The notes beneath the pieces are model-generated. The model was given only the letters and a program-made list of their open reading frames with translations. It searched no databases and was not told the DNA's origin. Positions 17,821 to 28,028 of a stretch of 50,631 nt of DNA are shown here, one piece after another (position 1 is the stretch's first letter; every line of letters begins with the position of its first letter). The stretch spans positions 1 to 50,631 of the forward strand of contig WREI01000011.1 in the NCBI GenBank assembly GCA_009779405.1. The letters run 5' to 3'. The stretch is from Clostridiales bacterium (GTDB lineage Bacteria; Bacillota; Clostridia; Christensenellales; CAG-138). The position numbers were made by a program, and so were the translations under genes.

Positions 17821-18486
17821 ATCTCCCAACCGGTACCCCACATTCCGTATCGTCACGATCTCTTTCCCGTATTCGCCGAGCTTGTGGCGCAGGGTTTTGA
17901 TGTGCATGTCGACGGTGCGGCTCGCGCCGGCAAAGGCAAAGCCCCAGACGGCGTTCATCAGCTTCTCGCGGGACATAACGGTGCCGCGGTTGAGCAGGAG
18001 GTGCTTCAACAGTTCAAATTCCTTGAAGGTCAGCTCCACGGGATTGCCCATCACGGATACCTTGTGGCTCTCCTCGTCGAAGATCAGCTCCTTATAGACC
18101 ATCTCGTGGGTCTCGGGCTTGGTGCGGCGCAACAGGGCGCGCACCCGCGCGATGAGTTCCATGATGCCGAAGGGTTTGGCGATATAATCGTCCGCGCCCA
18201 TATCGAGCCCCTTCACGCGGTCCAGCTCCGTGGTCTTGGCGGTCACCATCAGCACGGGCAGCTCACGGGTTCTGAGGTCCGCGCGCACGGTTTTCAGGAT
18301 GGACAGCCCGTCTATGCCGGGCAGCATCACATCCAAGAGCAACAGGTCGGGCATCTGCTTGGCCATCGCGGCAAAGAGCGCCTCTCCGTCGGCAAAGCTC
18401 TGCACGCGGAACCCTCCGTTCTCTAATGCGTAGGCTTCCAATTCGCGGATAGCCGCATCATCCTCTACGATATACAACAGGGACAT
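17818..18486 (-). CDS. OmpR/PhoB-family response regulator
   Basis: The 222-residue regulator has a receiver domain with acidic residues E8/D9/D10, phospho-acceptor D52 (LLLDVMLPG), switch T82 (VTAKT) and K104 (AKPFG). A C-terminal winged helix follows (ELTFKEFELLKHLL, REKLMNAVWGFAFAGASRTVDMHIKTLRHKL, NVGYRLGD). It controls unknown target promoters as a dimer when phosphorylated by the downstream kinase. GAAAGGAGAG precedes the start. pepV ends 15 nt upstream, so the regulator is likely read from the ftsA-ftsZ-yitT-pepV transcript. Confidence 0.95.
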   Translation of the reverse strand: MSLLYIVEDDAAIRELEAYALENGGFRVQSFADGEALFAAMAKQMPDLLLLDVMLPGIDGLSILKTVRADLRTRELPVLMVTAKTTELDRVKGLDMGADDYIAKPFGIMELIARVRALLRRTKPETHEMVYKELIFDEESHKVSVMGNPVELTFKEFELLKHLLLNRGTVMSREKLMNAVWGFAFAGASRTVDMHIKTLRHKLGEYGKEIVTIRNVGYRLGD

Positions 18487-18501
18487 GGTTTTCTCTCCTT
18501 T

Positions 18502-19863
18502 CTAAACTGACGCCAACGCCACAATCGCGTCGGCCATAATCTGCGTGTTCAGTAGTATTTCTTCCAGTGCCATCGATTCATCGGGCATGTGGGCGCAGCT
18601 CTCCTGCCCTTCGGGCGAGATGCCGAACGCGACCGCGTGGGTGAAGGCGCGGGCATAGGTGCCGCCGCCCGTGCTCAGGGGTACACTGTCCCTGCCCGTG
18701 CGCTTGCGGTAGACCTCCATCAGCTTGGAGACCAGCTCGCTGTCTGCGGGGATATAGTGGCTGGCTTCTTCCTTGATCACGCGCGCGAAGTGCAGACCGC
18801 AGGCGGCAAACGCTTCGTCCCAGCGCGTCAGCAGCGCATCCCGCGACACGGAGAAGGGATAGCGGCAGTCGAGCGAGAGCGAGAGACCGCCTTCGTCTAT
18901 GCGCAGGATATCCGGCGAGAGGGTCAGGCGGCCCGATTCGTCCGTGATATCCAAGCCGAGACCCTCGCCGTGCAGGTCAAAGTCCAACAGTGTATGCAGG
19001 TCGCCTATCGTCTCCACATCCTCGGGCGGCAAGTCCTGCGCCGCAAGTGCGCAGAGCAGGCCCAGGAGGGCGTTGTGTCCCAATTCGGGCGTGGACGCGT
19101 GCGCGCCGCGGCCCTGCACGGTCAGGGCGTTCCCCTCCATGATCAGAGTGAGACCCTCCGGCAGAGCGACAAAGTTCGTCACTTGGGGTAAACTTGCCCG
19201 CGCAAGCCCGGGTACGACATTGGGCGCGCTGCCGACGCTGCAGCGCAGGGCGGAGGGGTAATCCTTGCGGTATTCCGCCTGCATAATGCCCATCTCCGAG
19301 TGGACGACGGGATATTCCGAGTCGGGTGTAAAGCCCAGCGCGGGGAGCTCCTCGGTCTCCTTATATCGCTTCATGCAGAGCCAGCCCGCTTCCTCATCAC
19401 AGCCGACGATCACGCGCACGCGGCGCGTCAGCGGAATGCCTGCGTCGCGGACGGCGGCCAGCGCATAGAGGGCGGAGACGGCGGCGCTCTTGTTGTCCAT
19501 TACGCCCCGCGCATAGAGCCTTCCCTCGTGAATCTCCGCGCCGAAGGGTGGATAGCTCCATCCCTCGCCCGCAGGAACGACATCGAGGTGCGCCAGCACG
19601 GCCAGCAGCTCATCCCCCTCGCCGAAATCGACATAGCCGCAGAGCCCGTCCAGATTGACGGTCTTCTCAAAGCCCAGACGATGCGCCAACGCAAAGAATT
19701 CCGCCAGCGCCGCGGCGATATGTTCGCCCAGGGGTTTGCCGGGGATGGCCGTCAAGTCGGGATGCATGCCCTGCGTGACGGAGGGGATACGGCAAAGCGC
19801 GCGCAGGTCCTCAACCTGGGCGGGGAAGCTTTCTTGTATGAGTTGGTCGATTGTCTGTTTCAT
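18502..19863 (-). CDS. pepV: M20-family dipeptidase (PepV/Sapep type)
   Basis: The 453-residue zinc dipeptidase/aminoacylase hydrolyses small peptides in the cytoplasm. Metal-site motifs are intact: AHLDVVPAG (His), GVMDNKS (bridging Asp), GCDEEAG (Glu pair), TPDSEYP (Asp) and the C-terminal ESCAHMPDES (His). The dimer/lid region (residues about 190-330) is typical. The start at 19863 is chosen because AAAGGAG lies 5 nt upstream; longer in-frame starts translate the arm of a repeat. It follows yitT after a long palindromic element and precedes the response regulator by 15 nt. Confidence 0.93.
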   Translation of the reverse strand: MKQTIDQLIQESFPAQVEDLRALCRIPSVTQGMHPDLTAIPGKPLGEHIAAALAEFFALAHRLGFEKTVNLDGLCGYVDFGEGDELLAVLAHLDVVPAGEGWSYPPFGAEIHEGRLYARGVMDNKSAAVSALYALAAVRDAGIPLTRRVRVIVGCDEEAGWLCMKRYKETEELPALGFTPDSEYPVVHSEMGIMQAEYRKDYPSALRCSVGSAPNVVPGLARASLPQVTNFVALPEGLTLIMEGNALTVQGRGAHASTPELGHNALLGLLCALAAQDLPPEDVETIGDLHTLLDFDLHGEGLGLDITDESGRLTLSPDILRIDEGGLSLSLDCRYPFSVSRDALLTRWDEAFAACGLHFARVIKEEASHYIPADSELVSKLMEVYRKRTGRDSVPLSTGGGTYARAFTHAVAFGISPEGQESCAHMPDESMALEEILLNTQIMADAIVALASV

Positions 19864-19879
19864 GGTCTCCTTTTTCATT

Positions 19880-19994
19880 GAGTGAATAGTGAAGAGTTGC
19901 GGTAAGAATCGCAAGCGATTCTTAATTAACTTTTATGAAATGCCGCAGGCATTTCTGCCATAACTCTTAACTCTTCACTATTCACTCTTAACTC
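19880..19994. repeat. Long variable-arm palindromic element, copy B
   Basis: Left arm GAGTGAATAGTGAAGAGTT and right arm AACTCTTAACTCTTCACT flank two inner hairpins, AGAATCGC/GCGATTCT and GAAATGCC/GGCATTTC. It fills the gap between yitT and pepV. Confidence 0.78.
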
Positions 19995-20000
19995 CCTCCT

Positions 20001-20906
20001 CTACTGTTTCAACGCCGCAAACCCCCGTCCCAGCACCTCTCTCGTATCCACAATCGACACGATCGCCGCGGGGTCGTTGTCCTGCACTATTTTGCGTATG
20101 CGCGCCAACTCCATGGTGCGGGCCAGTATATAGACCATGGTCTTCTTGCGATGGGAATACGCGCCCTCGCAGGGAATCAGCGTCACGCCGCGTTTGACCT
20201 GTTCAAAGACTTGCGGCGCGATCTCCTCCCAATGCTCGGAGATGATAAAGATGGTCTTCGTGCGGTTCAAGCCCTGCAACACATTGTTGAAGGAGATTGT
20301 GCTGATAAAAAGGGCGATGGCGGAGATGGCGGCGGCCATCGCGTCGCCGAAAAACACCCACTGCGCCAGTACGATGGCGATATTGATGGGCAGGGAGATG
20401 GAGCCGACGGAAAAACTGAATTTGCGGTTCAGCATGACGGAGATGACCTCCGTGCCGCCCGTGCTTGCGCCGCTGCGGATGACTATAGCCGCACCCGTAC
20501 CCATGACGATGCCGCCGAACAAGGCATAGATCAGTTTGGCAAGCGGATCCGCTTCCGGGTCGCCGAACAGCTTGATTTCGCGTAGCGCCGTGGTCTTGAC
20601 CAGCGCCATCAGCCCCGAGAGGAGCACGATGACGAACAGGGTCGACAGGGCAAAGCGCGAGTTCAGCTTGAAATACGCGAGGGTCAAAAGCGGCAGATTC
20701 AGCGCGATCAGCATCAGCCAGTTCGGGATGCCCATGCCGTATTCGATCAGCATGGCGATGCCGGTAAAGCCCGCGGTGACAATCTTCGCGTGTTCATAAA
20801 AGAAGGTGATGGCCACCGCCTGCAAACTGATGCCCAGAAGTATGCCGCCTATGGTCAGCAAGTCCTTTTTGGACGGCAACAGGCGCGGCTTTTTTTTCTC
20901 GTCCAC
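20001..20906 (-). CDS. YitT family membrane protein
   Basis: The 301-residue protein has about five to six membrane helices (GILLGISLQAVAITFFYEH, AGFTGIAMLIEYGMGIPNWLML, LFGGIVMGTGAAIVIRSGASTGG) and a C-terminal cytosolic DUF2179 domain (about residues 222-295, KRGVTLIPCEGAYSHRKKTMVYILARTMELARIRKIV). The GGTEV/GASTGGTE signature is typical of the family. Its function is not established. The start is GTG at 20906, only 2 nt after the ftsZ stop, with GAGGAAG inside the ftsZ end, so translation is coupled. Membership in the division-gene operon is the notable context. Confidence 0.9.
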   Translation of the reverse strand: MDEKKKPRLLPSKKDLLTIGGILLGISLQAVAITFFYEHAKIVTAGFTGIAMLIEYGMGIPNWLMLIALNLPLLTLAYFKLNSRFALSTLFVIVLLSGLMALVKTTALREIKLFGDPEADPLAKLIYALFGGIVMGTGAAIVIRSGASTGGTEVISVMLNRKFSFSVGSISLPINIAIVLAQWVFFGDAMAAAISAIALFISTISFNNVLQGLNRTKTIFIISEHWEEIAPQVFEQVKRGVTLIPCEGAYSHRKKTMVYILARTMELARIRKIVQDNDPAAIVSIVDTREVLGRGFAALKQ

Positions 20907-20908
20907 GG

Positions 20909-22264
<1,356 letters not shown>

Positions 22265-22312
22265 GTTACTCTCCTTCTTAATGCGCCCGTAATGGGGGTT
22301 GTGTTCCAAGTT

Positions 22313-23521
22313 TTATTTTGTAAGAAAGTCAAACAACTTTCTGGCAATCTTCTTTCCTCTCGGCACGGCGGCATTCTCTTCGCCCGTACCCGCGGCAGTC
22401 CCGCCGCCGGCCGCATGCAGGACAAAATCCAGTGCGCCGAACGCGGAGCAGTAGTTGGGGGTGGACAGTCTGGGCGACCAGGGCATATCCTTCTTCAAGG
22501 CCAAGCCCAGGGCCTCCCGCATATATTCCGGCGCCCCCCGCATCATAAACAGCCCGCCCCCGCTGACATGCACCGACAGGTGCGGCGACAATACAACGTG
22601 CAGCCTGTCCAACTCGGCGCGGAGCATCACGGCCAATTCCCCGGCGCGCGCCTCGATGATATAGGAGATGGCCGCGCCCGATACGCGCCGCGTCCCCTCG
22701 CCCGTCCGCAGCACCTCGCCCCGACCTTCTACGGCCAGCGTGAAATCGAAGCGCCGCTTCACCTGTTCCGCCTGCTCCGGCGAAATGTCGAGACCGAAGC
22801 TGAGGTCGCTCGCAAAGTGGTAGCCACCCACGGGCAGCGTTCCAATGCCAATCAGCGCGCCGTTCTCCGCCACGCAGATTTCCGTCTGCATATAGCCGAC
22901 ATCGATAAGCACCGCCGGGCGCACGCGCTCGCTCTCCGGGATCAGCGTGATGGCCTCGCCCAATTGCGCCGATACGCAGGCAGCCAGCTCCACACCCAAT
23001 TCATCCAGACTCTCCGTGATCTCGCGCACATAGTCCTCGGACGCATACATGTGGGAGACCAGCGCGGACAGTTCATCCGCCATAATTCCCTCGGGCAATT
23101 CGGCGCTCGTCGTCCCGCCGACCATAAAGAAGACGGGCGTGCTGTGCATGAGCACATAGTCCTGCGGCTGCTTCACGCGCTTGAGGGACACGGCGATCAG
23201 CTTATCCACGTCCGCGCCCAGCACCACGCGCGGTCTCGTGCCGAGGGAAATGGTCGCGTCGGCCAGATGCAATTGCGCAAACTCGGCGGGGACGGTCAGG
23301 GTGATCTCGCGGATGCGCATGCAGCTCTCCTGCTCCGCCTTCTGTACCGCGCTCCGCAACGCATCGCGCAGGGAATCGCGGTCAACGAAAACGCCCTCGC
23401 GATAACCCGCATAAGGCACGACCCCTGCCCCGTGGACAACAGTTCCGCCGTCCTCCGTTCTGCTCCCGTAGAGACAAACGATTTTGGAGCTGCCGATATC
23501 AAGAATCGCCGTCGGTCGCAT
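22313..23521 (-). CDS. ftsA: Cell division protein FtsA
   Basis: The actin-like membrane tether of the Z ring has 402 residues. The phosphate-1 motif DIGSSKI is at residue 8, the SHS2/1C subdomain follows (LTVPAEFAQLH), and the second phosphate and adenosine motifs are LIDVGYMQTEI and VHVSGGGLFMMRG. The C-terminus ends in a basic amphipathic helix (KKIARKLFDFLTK) that inserts into the membrane. A promoter candidate lies about 45 bp upstream; it is the first gene of the ftsA-ftsZ-yitT-pepV-regulator-kinase array. Confidence 0.94.
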   Translation of the reverse strand: MRPTAILDIGSSKIVCLYGSRTEDGGTVVHGAGVVPYAGYREGVFVDRDSLRDALRSAVQKAEQESCMRIREITLTVPAEFAQLHLADATISLGTRPRVVLGADVDKLIAVSLKRVKQPQDYVLMHSTPVFFMVGGTTSAELPEGIMADELSALVSHMYASEDYVREITESLDELGVELAACVSAQLGEAITLIPESERVRPAVLIDVGYMQTEICVAENGALIGIGTLPVGGYHFASDLSFGLDISPEQAEQVKRRFDFTLAVEGRGEVLRTGEGTRRVSGAAISYIIEARAGELAVMLRAELDRLHVVLSPHLSVHVSGGGLFMMRGAPEYMREALGLALKKDMPWSPRLSTPNYCSAFGALDFVLHAAGGGTAAGTGEENAAVPRGKKIARKLFDFLTK

Positions 23522-23563
23522 CCTTTAACCCCTGCCCTCCACTGTGAGAATAGTTTCCATGCA

Positions 23564-23592
23564 AATATACCACATTGAAAAATTTTACACAA
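23564..23592 (-). promoter_or_regulatory. Candidate promoter of the ftsA operon
   Basis: On the minus strand TTGTGT, a 17-bp spacer and TATATT lie about 43 bp upstream of ftsA in an AT-rich stretch. Confidence 0.45.
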
Positions 23593-23871
23593 GAGCGTTA
23601 CTCTTACTTTTCCGCATTTTTCGCATTTTTATGATTAAAAAATTTTACAATTTACTTTCGGGATAATTGCGGAGGAAGTAAAAATCAGTAATCAGCCCCC
23701 ATATGTTAATTTTCAGTAAACTTTCCAGTGCTCCCATGAATTCTCCAATTCCCCCACAACGTACCCGCCAACTCTTCCATCTCTTCCAACTCTTCCATCT
23801 CTTCCATTTCTCCCTTGCATTCTGGAGAGAAGGGAGATATACTATCAGCAAGCTGTTGGAGGTGCATGTAT
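23593..23871. other. Divergent intergenic region with a CTCTTCCA tandem tract
   Basis: This AT-rich gap separates ftsA (minus) from the AlbA_2 gene (plus). From 23769 to about 23809 it carries four to five tandem words of the form CTCTTCCAT/ACTCTTCCA, reminiscent of one arm of the long palindromic elements, but no matching left arm is seen. No clear plus-strand promoter was found. Confidence 0.45.
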
Positions 23872-25185
23872 ATGTTGGAAAGCCAAACCGTTGAATGCAA
23901 ACGGGAGTACAACGACAAAGTAAACAAGACCCTGCTGGCGTTCCTGAATACTGGCGGCGGTACGCTCTATATCGGTATAGCCGACGACGGTACCGTTTGC
24001 GGCGTGCCGGACGATTTGAACGCGCAGTTGCGCAAAGTATCCGCCAGTTTCCGTGATTCCGTCTCGCCGGATCCTTCGGGGTATTTCAGCGCAGAGATGG
24101 AAATGCGCGAGGGCAAGCCCATAATAAAGGTAAGCGTTGAGCGAGGCAGCGCGATTCCCTATTGTTTTGATAGATACGGTCTGACGCCGCAGGGGGTTTA
24201 TGTGCGGGTGGGAAGCAGCACGGTTACGGCAACGCGCGAGCATATACGCCAAATGATCCGGGATAACGGATCGGGCAAGTACATCACCGAATTATCTATC
24301 GAGCAGAACCTGAGTTTCCTGTATGCCGACAAAGTTTTCGCCGAAAAGGATGTGAAATTTGGATACAGCCAAAAGCAATCTCTCGGACTGATTCACCCGG
24401 ACGGGCGCTTTACCAACTTGGCGCTCTTATTATCCGACCAATGCCCGCACACAACAAAAGCCGCCATCTTTGAAGGCACAAACAAAGAAAACTTTAAGGA
24501 TCGCAAGGAATTCTCCGGTTCGCTGTTCCGGCAAATTGACGAGATGCTTTCCTATCTGCATATTTTTAACAGAATTCACGGCAGCGTACAGGGCGTATAT
24601 CGAGTTGACCGACCCGATTATCCCGAAATCTCACTGAAAGAAGCCTATCTTAACGCACTCATTCACAGAGATTATTATCTCGAGGGCAGTGTTTTGGTCA
24701 GTATGTTTGACAACCGCATTGAGTTTATTTCCTTGGGCGGCGTGATGCCGGGGGTCACCTATGACCTGATGCTTACCGGGGTATCCGTTGCCAGAAACGA
24801 AAAGTTGGCGCAGATATTCTATCGGTTGAATCTGATTGAAGCGTTCGGCACGGGCATCCCGCGCATTTTCAGCGCGTATGCCGAAAGTAAGGCGAAACCG
24901 GAAATTCCGGTTGTAAACGGCGGATTCCTGATGCGTTTGCCCAATGTGAACTATAATGCAGAGAGTGCACCCGTTGTGGAAACCAAAACAGCAAACACTT
25001 ATGCAGAGCGCTTAAGCGCAAAATTCGGCAGAGAAAGCTTCACCAAAGAAGATGCAGCGGCGCTGCTCGGCATCGGCGCGAACGGTGCGTATAAACTCCT
25101 GCAAAGGATGAAAGACAAGGGCCTGCTCGCGGCGCAAAAGACGGGCAAAAACTGGACGTATTCCATCATGGATTCGTTGGTTTAA
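23872..25185 (+). CDS. AlbA_2/Schlafen-domain protein with helix-turn-helix C-terminus
   Basis: The 437-residue protein opens with an AlbA_2 (Schlafen-type) domain: SQTVECKREYNDKVNKT, then AFLNTGGGTLYIGIADDGTVCGV, residues about 1-120. A central HATPase_c_4-like region follows (SLKEAYLNALIHRDYYLEGSVLVSMFDNRIEF, IEAFGTGIPRI), with a C-terminal winged helix (about 385-437). Members are usually called ATP-dependent helicase-like or transcriptional regulators; the actual activity is unclear. The start at 23872 gives 9-nt spacing to GGAGG; ATG at 23866 would leave 3 nt. Base composition is less GC-rich than in the next genes. The stop is 3 nt before an acyltransferase start, so the two may be coupled. 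Confidence 0.85.
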   Translation: MLESQTVECKREYNDKVNKTLLAFLNTGGGTLYIGIADDGTVCGVPDDLNAQLRKVSASFRDSVSPDPSGYFSAEMEMREGKPIIKVSVERGSAIPYCFDRYGLTPQGVYVRVGSSTVTATREHIRQMIRDNGSGKYITELSIEQNLSFLYADKVFAEKDVKFGYSQKQSLGLIHPDGRFTNLALLLSDQCPHTTKAAIFEGTNKENFKDRKEFSGSLFRQIDEMLSYLHIFNRIHGSVQGVYRVDRPDYPEISLKEAYLNALIHRDYYLEGSVLVSMFDNRIEFISLGGVMPGVTYDLMLTGVSVARNEKLAQIFYRLNLIEAFGTGIPRIFSAYAESKAKPEIPVVNGGFLMRLPNVNYNAESAPVVETKTANTYAERLSAKFGRESFTKEDAAALLGIGANGAYKLLQRMKDKGLLAAQKTGKNWTYSIMDSLV

Positions 25186-25188
25186 TAT

Positions 25189-26493
25189 ATGGAACCCAAC
25201 TGGACGCCGCTCGACAACGCGGCCAAAATCTATCCCGCGGCGAGCCGCCGCTCCTGGAGCGCGCTGTTTCGCGTGTCGGTGAATTTAAGCGAAGCGGTCG
25301 ACCCCAGCATATTGTTGGCCGCGCTGCACCGCGTCGCCGGGCGCCTGCCCGTCTTCTTTATGCGCTTGCAGCGGGGCGCGTTCTGGTATTATCTGGAGGA
25401 TGCGAATGTGGGGCTGCGCGTGGAGGAGGAGGGCGTCTGCCCCTGCCTGCCCCTGCGCCACGCCGAGAACAACGGCTATTCCTTCCGCGTGCTCTATTAT
25501 AAAAACCGTATCTCGGCGGAGTTCTACCACATCCTGACCGACGGCGCGGGCGGCATGGTCTTTTTGAAAACCTTAGTCGCCGAATACCTCGAAATTAAAT
25601 ATGGCATCCTTGTCCCCCGAAGCAAGGATATATTGGACTGCCGCATCGGGCCGCGCGCAGAAGACGCCCGGGACAGCTTTTTGGAGCACGCGGGCAAGGT
25701 GGGCGGCAGCCGCGGTGAGAAGCGGGCCTTTCGCATACAAGGCACGCCCTCCGGGGGTTTTCATCACCTGACGACCGCGAAAGTCCCGACAGACGCGATT
25801 CTGGCGGCGGCGAAGGCGGCGGGCGCGACGCTGACAGAATATTTGACCGCCCTGATGATCCGCGCGGTGCAGGACTTGCAGGAGACGGCCCAAGCCCGCG
25901 AGACACGGCGCAAGCCCGTGAAGATCAACGTCCCCGTCAACCTGCGCCGCTTTTTCCCGAGCGAGACCCTGCGCAACTTTTCCAGCTATGTCAATCCGGG
26001 CATAGACCCGCGCCTTGGCCGCTACAGTTTCGAAGAGGTGCTGACCCAGGTGCGCCACCAGATCGGCGCGCAGGCAACGCGCAAGCATCTGGCCGCGAAA
26101 TTCACGCAGAACGTCTTGGACGCGCAGAACAAGGTTTTGCGCCTGGCCCCGCTCTTCCTCAAAAATCTGGTCTTGAAATCGGTCTTTATGCTGGTGGGCG
26201 ACGCCCTGACCTCCACCTGTCTCTCCAATCTGGGACAGCAAAACCTGCCGTCCGAGATGGCCCGCTATGTGGAGCGCATGGACTTTATCCTCGGCCCGCT
26301 CTCGCTCAACCCGATCGCCTGCGCCTGTCTCTCCTATAACGGCACCCTCTATTTCAACGTCACCCGCAGTATAGAGGAGAGCAGTTTTGAGCGCACCCTG
26401 TTTCGTTCTCTGGTGGAGAGGGGGGTGCCGGTGGAGGTGGAGAGTAATCAGAGAAGTGCAATGTTCAACGCACAATGTCGGATGAAACGCTAA
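25189..26493 (+). CDS. HxxxDG acyltransferase (condensation/alcohol acetyltransferase-like), first of two
   Basis: The 434-residue protein has the acyltransferase/condensation fold signature H114-x3-D118-G119 (EFYHILTDGAGG) and a distal DFG-like region (GPLSLNPIACACLSYNGTLYFNVT). This suggests acyl transfer from CoA or a carrier to an alcohol or amine. Substrate is unknown. It is about three-quarters identical by eye to the gene at 26588, a tandem duplication. No ribosome site precedes the ATG, which follows the AlbA_2 stop by 3 nt, so translation probably depends on coupling. The last ten residues differ from the paralogue. Confidence 0.8.
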   Translation: MEPNWTPLDNAAKIYPAASRRSWSALFRVSVNLSEAVDPSILLAALHRVAGRLPVFFMRLQRGAFWYYLEDANVGLRVEEEGVCPCLPLRHAENNGYSFRVLYYKNRISAEFYHILTDGAGGMVFLKTLVAEYLEIKYGILVPRSKDILDCRIGPRAEDARDSFLEHAGKVGGSRGEKRAFRIQGTPSGGFHHLTTAKVPTDAILAAAKAAGATLTEYLTALMIRAVQDLQETAQARETRRKPVKINVPVNLRRFFPSETLRNFSSYVNPGIDPRLGRYSFEEVLTQVRHQIGAQATRKHLAAKFTQNVLDAQNKVLRLAPLFLKNLVLKSVFMLVGDALTSTCLSNLGQQNLPSEMARYVERMDFILGPLSLNPIACACLSYNGTLYFNVTRSIEESSFERTLFRSLVERGVPVEVESNQRSAMFNAQCRMKR

Positions 26494-26513
26494 GACGTTT
26501 CTTTTGATTCACT

Positions 26514-26573
26514 GCATAAGACCCATTCATTCAAAAAGATGCCGAAGGTATCTTTACCTCTCACCCATCTTAT
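26514..26573. repeat. Short palindromic element between the acyltransferase genes
   Basis: Arms CATAAGA/TCTTATG enclose an inner hairpin AAGATGCC/GGTATCTT followed by TTACC. The layout copies the inner hairpin and right arm of the long elements in a degenerate form. Confidence 0.45.
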
Positions 26574-26587
26574 GATATTCTTACCCC

Positions 26588-27880
26588 ATGGAAATCCAAT
26601 GGACGCCGCTCGATAACGCGGCGACAATCTATCCGGCCTCCAGCCGCCGCTCCTGGAGCGCCCTGTTCCGCGTGTCGGTTGTGTTGACGGAGCCCGTCGA
26701 CCCCGCCATGCTGCTGGCCGCCCTGCATCGCATTGCGGGCCGCCTGCCCGTGTTCTTTATGCGCCTGAAGCGGGGCGTGTTCTGGCATTTCTTAGAGGAA
26801 ATGAAGAGCGGCCTGCGCGTAGAGCCCGAGGGTGTCTGCCCCTGCCGCCCCCTGCGCATCTCCGAAAACAACGGCTATTCCTTCCGCGTGCTCTATTATC
26901 GAAACCGCATCTCGGCGGAGTTCTTCCACGTGCTGACCGACGGCGGCGGCGGCATGGTCTTCCTGAAGACCTTGGTCGCCGAATATCTCGAGATCAAGTA
27001 CGGTGTCGCAATACCCCGCAACGGGGAGATTTTGGACTGCCGCGACGCGACGCGCCCCGAGGAACTGCGGGACAGCTTTTTGGAGTATGCGGGCAAGGTG
27101 GGCGGCAGCCGCGGCGAGAAACGGGCCTTCCGCATCGAAGGTACGCCGTCCGACGGCTTCAACCATCTGACGACCGCGAAGATCCCCGCGAAGGCCATTC
27201 TGGCGGCGGCCAAGGCCGAGGGCGCGTCCCTGACCGAATATCTCTGCGCGCTGATGATTTACACGGTGCAGGATATGCAGGAGAAGGCCCAGCCCCGCGA
27301 AACCCTGCGCAAACCCGTGAAGATCAATGTCCCCGTCAACCTGCGCCGCTATTTCCCGAGCGAGACCCTGCGGAATTTCACCAGCTATATCAACCCGGGC
27401 ATAGACCCGCGTCTCGGCCGCCACAGTTTCGAGGAAATTCTGACCCAGGTGCGCCACCAGATCGGCGCGCAGGCGACCCGACGCCAGCTGATGGCGAAAT
27501 TCACCCAAAATGTGCTTGACGCGCAGAATACCGCCGTGCGCGTGGCCCCGCTGTTTTTGAAAAACCTGATCCTCAAATCGGTCTTTCTCGCCGTGGGCGA
27601 CGTGCTGACCTCCACCTGCCTGTCCAACCTGGGCCGCCAAACGCTGCCCCCCGAAATGGAGCGCTACGTGGAGCGCATGGACGCCGTCATCGGCCCGCTC
27701 TCCATCAACCCGATCGCCTGCGCCTGCCTGACCTATAAGGATACCCTATATTTCCACGTCACCCGCACCATCGAAGAGAACAACTTCGAGCGCCGACTCT
27801 TCCGCGCCCTCGTCGAGAGGGGGATAGCGGTGGAGGTGGAGAGTAATTTGCGGAGCGCGGCGGCAGGAATGAATAGTTAA
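26588..27880 (+). CDS. HxxxDG acyltransferase (condensation/alcohol acetyltransferase-like), second of two
   Basis: This 430-residue paralogue of the 25189 gene keeps H114, D118 and G119 (EFFHVLTDGGGG) and aligns without gaps over at least the first 120 residues, including WTPLDNAA at the start and NPIACACL near the end. The catalytic site is intact, so both copies may be active, perhaps on different acceptors. No Shine-Dalgarno sequence precedes the ATG; TATGAT lies 11 nt upstream. The final codons and TAA stop (27871-27880) lie in a long repeat element. The next gene encodes a zinc-ribbon membrane protein often found with this family. Confidence 0.8.
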   Translation: MEIQWTPLDNAATIYPASSRRSWSALFRVSVVLTEPVDPAMLLAALHRIAGRLPVFFMRLKRGVFWHFLEEMKSGLRVEPEGVCPCRPLRISENNGYSFRVLYYRNRISAEFFHVLTDGGGGMVFLKTLVAEYLEIKYGVAIPRNGEILDCRDATRPEELRDSFLEYAGKVGGSRGEKRAFRIEGTPSDGFNHLTTAKIPAKAILAAAKAEGASLTEYLCALMIYTVQDMQEKAQPRETLRKPVKINVPVNLRRYFPSETLRNFTSYINPGIDPRLGRHSFEEILTQVRHQIGAQATRRQLMAKFTQNVLDAQNTAVRVAPLFLKNLILKSVFLAVGDVLTSTCLSNLGRQTLPPEMERYVERMDAVIGPLSINPIACACLTYKDTLYFHVTRTIEENNFERRLFRALVERGIAVEVESNLRSAAAGMNS

Positions 27881-28005
27881 GAGTGAATAGTTAATAGTTG
27901 CGGTAAAAACAGCAAGCTGTTTTTATAAAAGCTCTTATCAAGAAATGCCTGCGGCATTTCTACCACAACTTTTAACTCTTAACTCTTAACTTTGTAACTA
28001 TTCAC
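27871..28005. repeat. Long variable-arm palindromic element, copy C
   Basis: Left arm GAATAGTTAAGAGTGAATAG and right arm AACTCTTAACTCTTAAC...CTATTCAC flank inner hairpins AAACAGC/GCTGTTT and GAAATGCC/GGCATTTC. The TAA stop of the acyltransferase gene is part of its left arm. Confidence 0.8.
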
Positions 28006-28028
28006 CCATACCCCCCAAGGAGGTTCCC

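Noticed and set aside
23769-23809. CTCTTCCA tandem tract as a possible CRISPR or origin repeat
   Set aside because: Units are 8-9 nt and directly adjacent, with no spacers, no cas genes and no DnaA boxes. It is better read as a simple tandem tract or an arm relic.
26559-26587. TATGAT upstream of the second acyltransferase as a leaderless promoter
   Set aside because: No -35 at 16-19 bp was found and the distance to ATG is 11 nt. The evidence is too weak to call.
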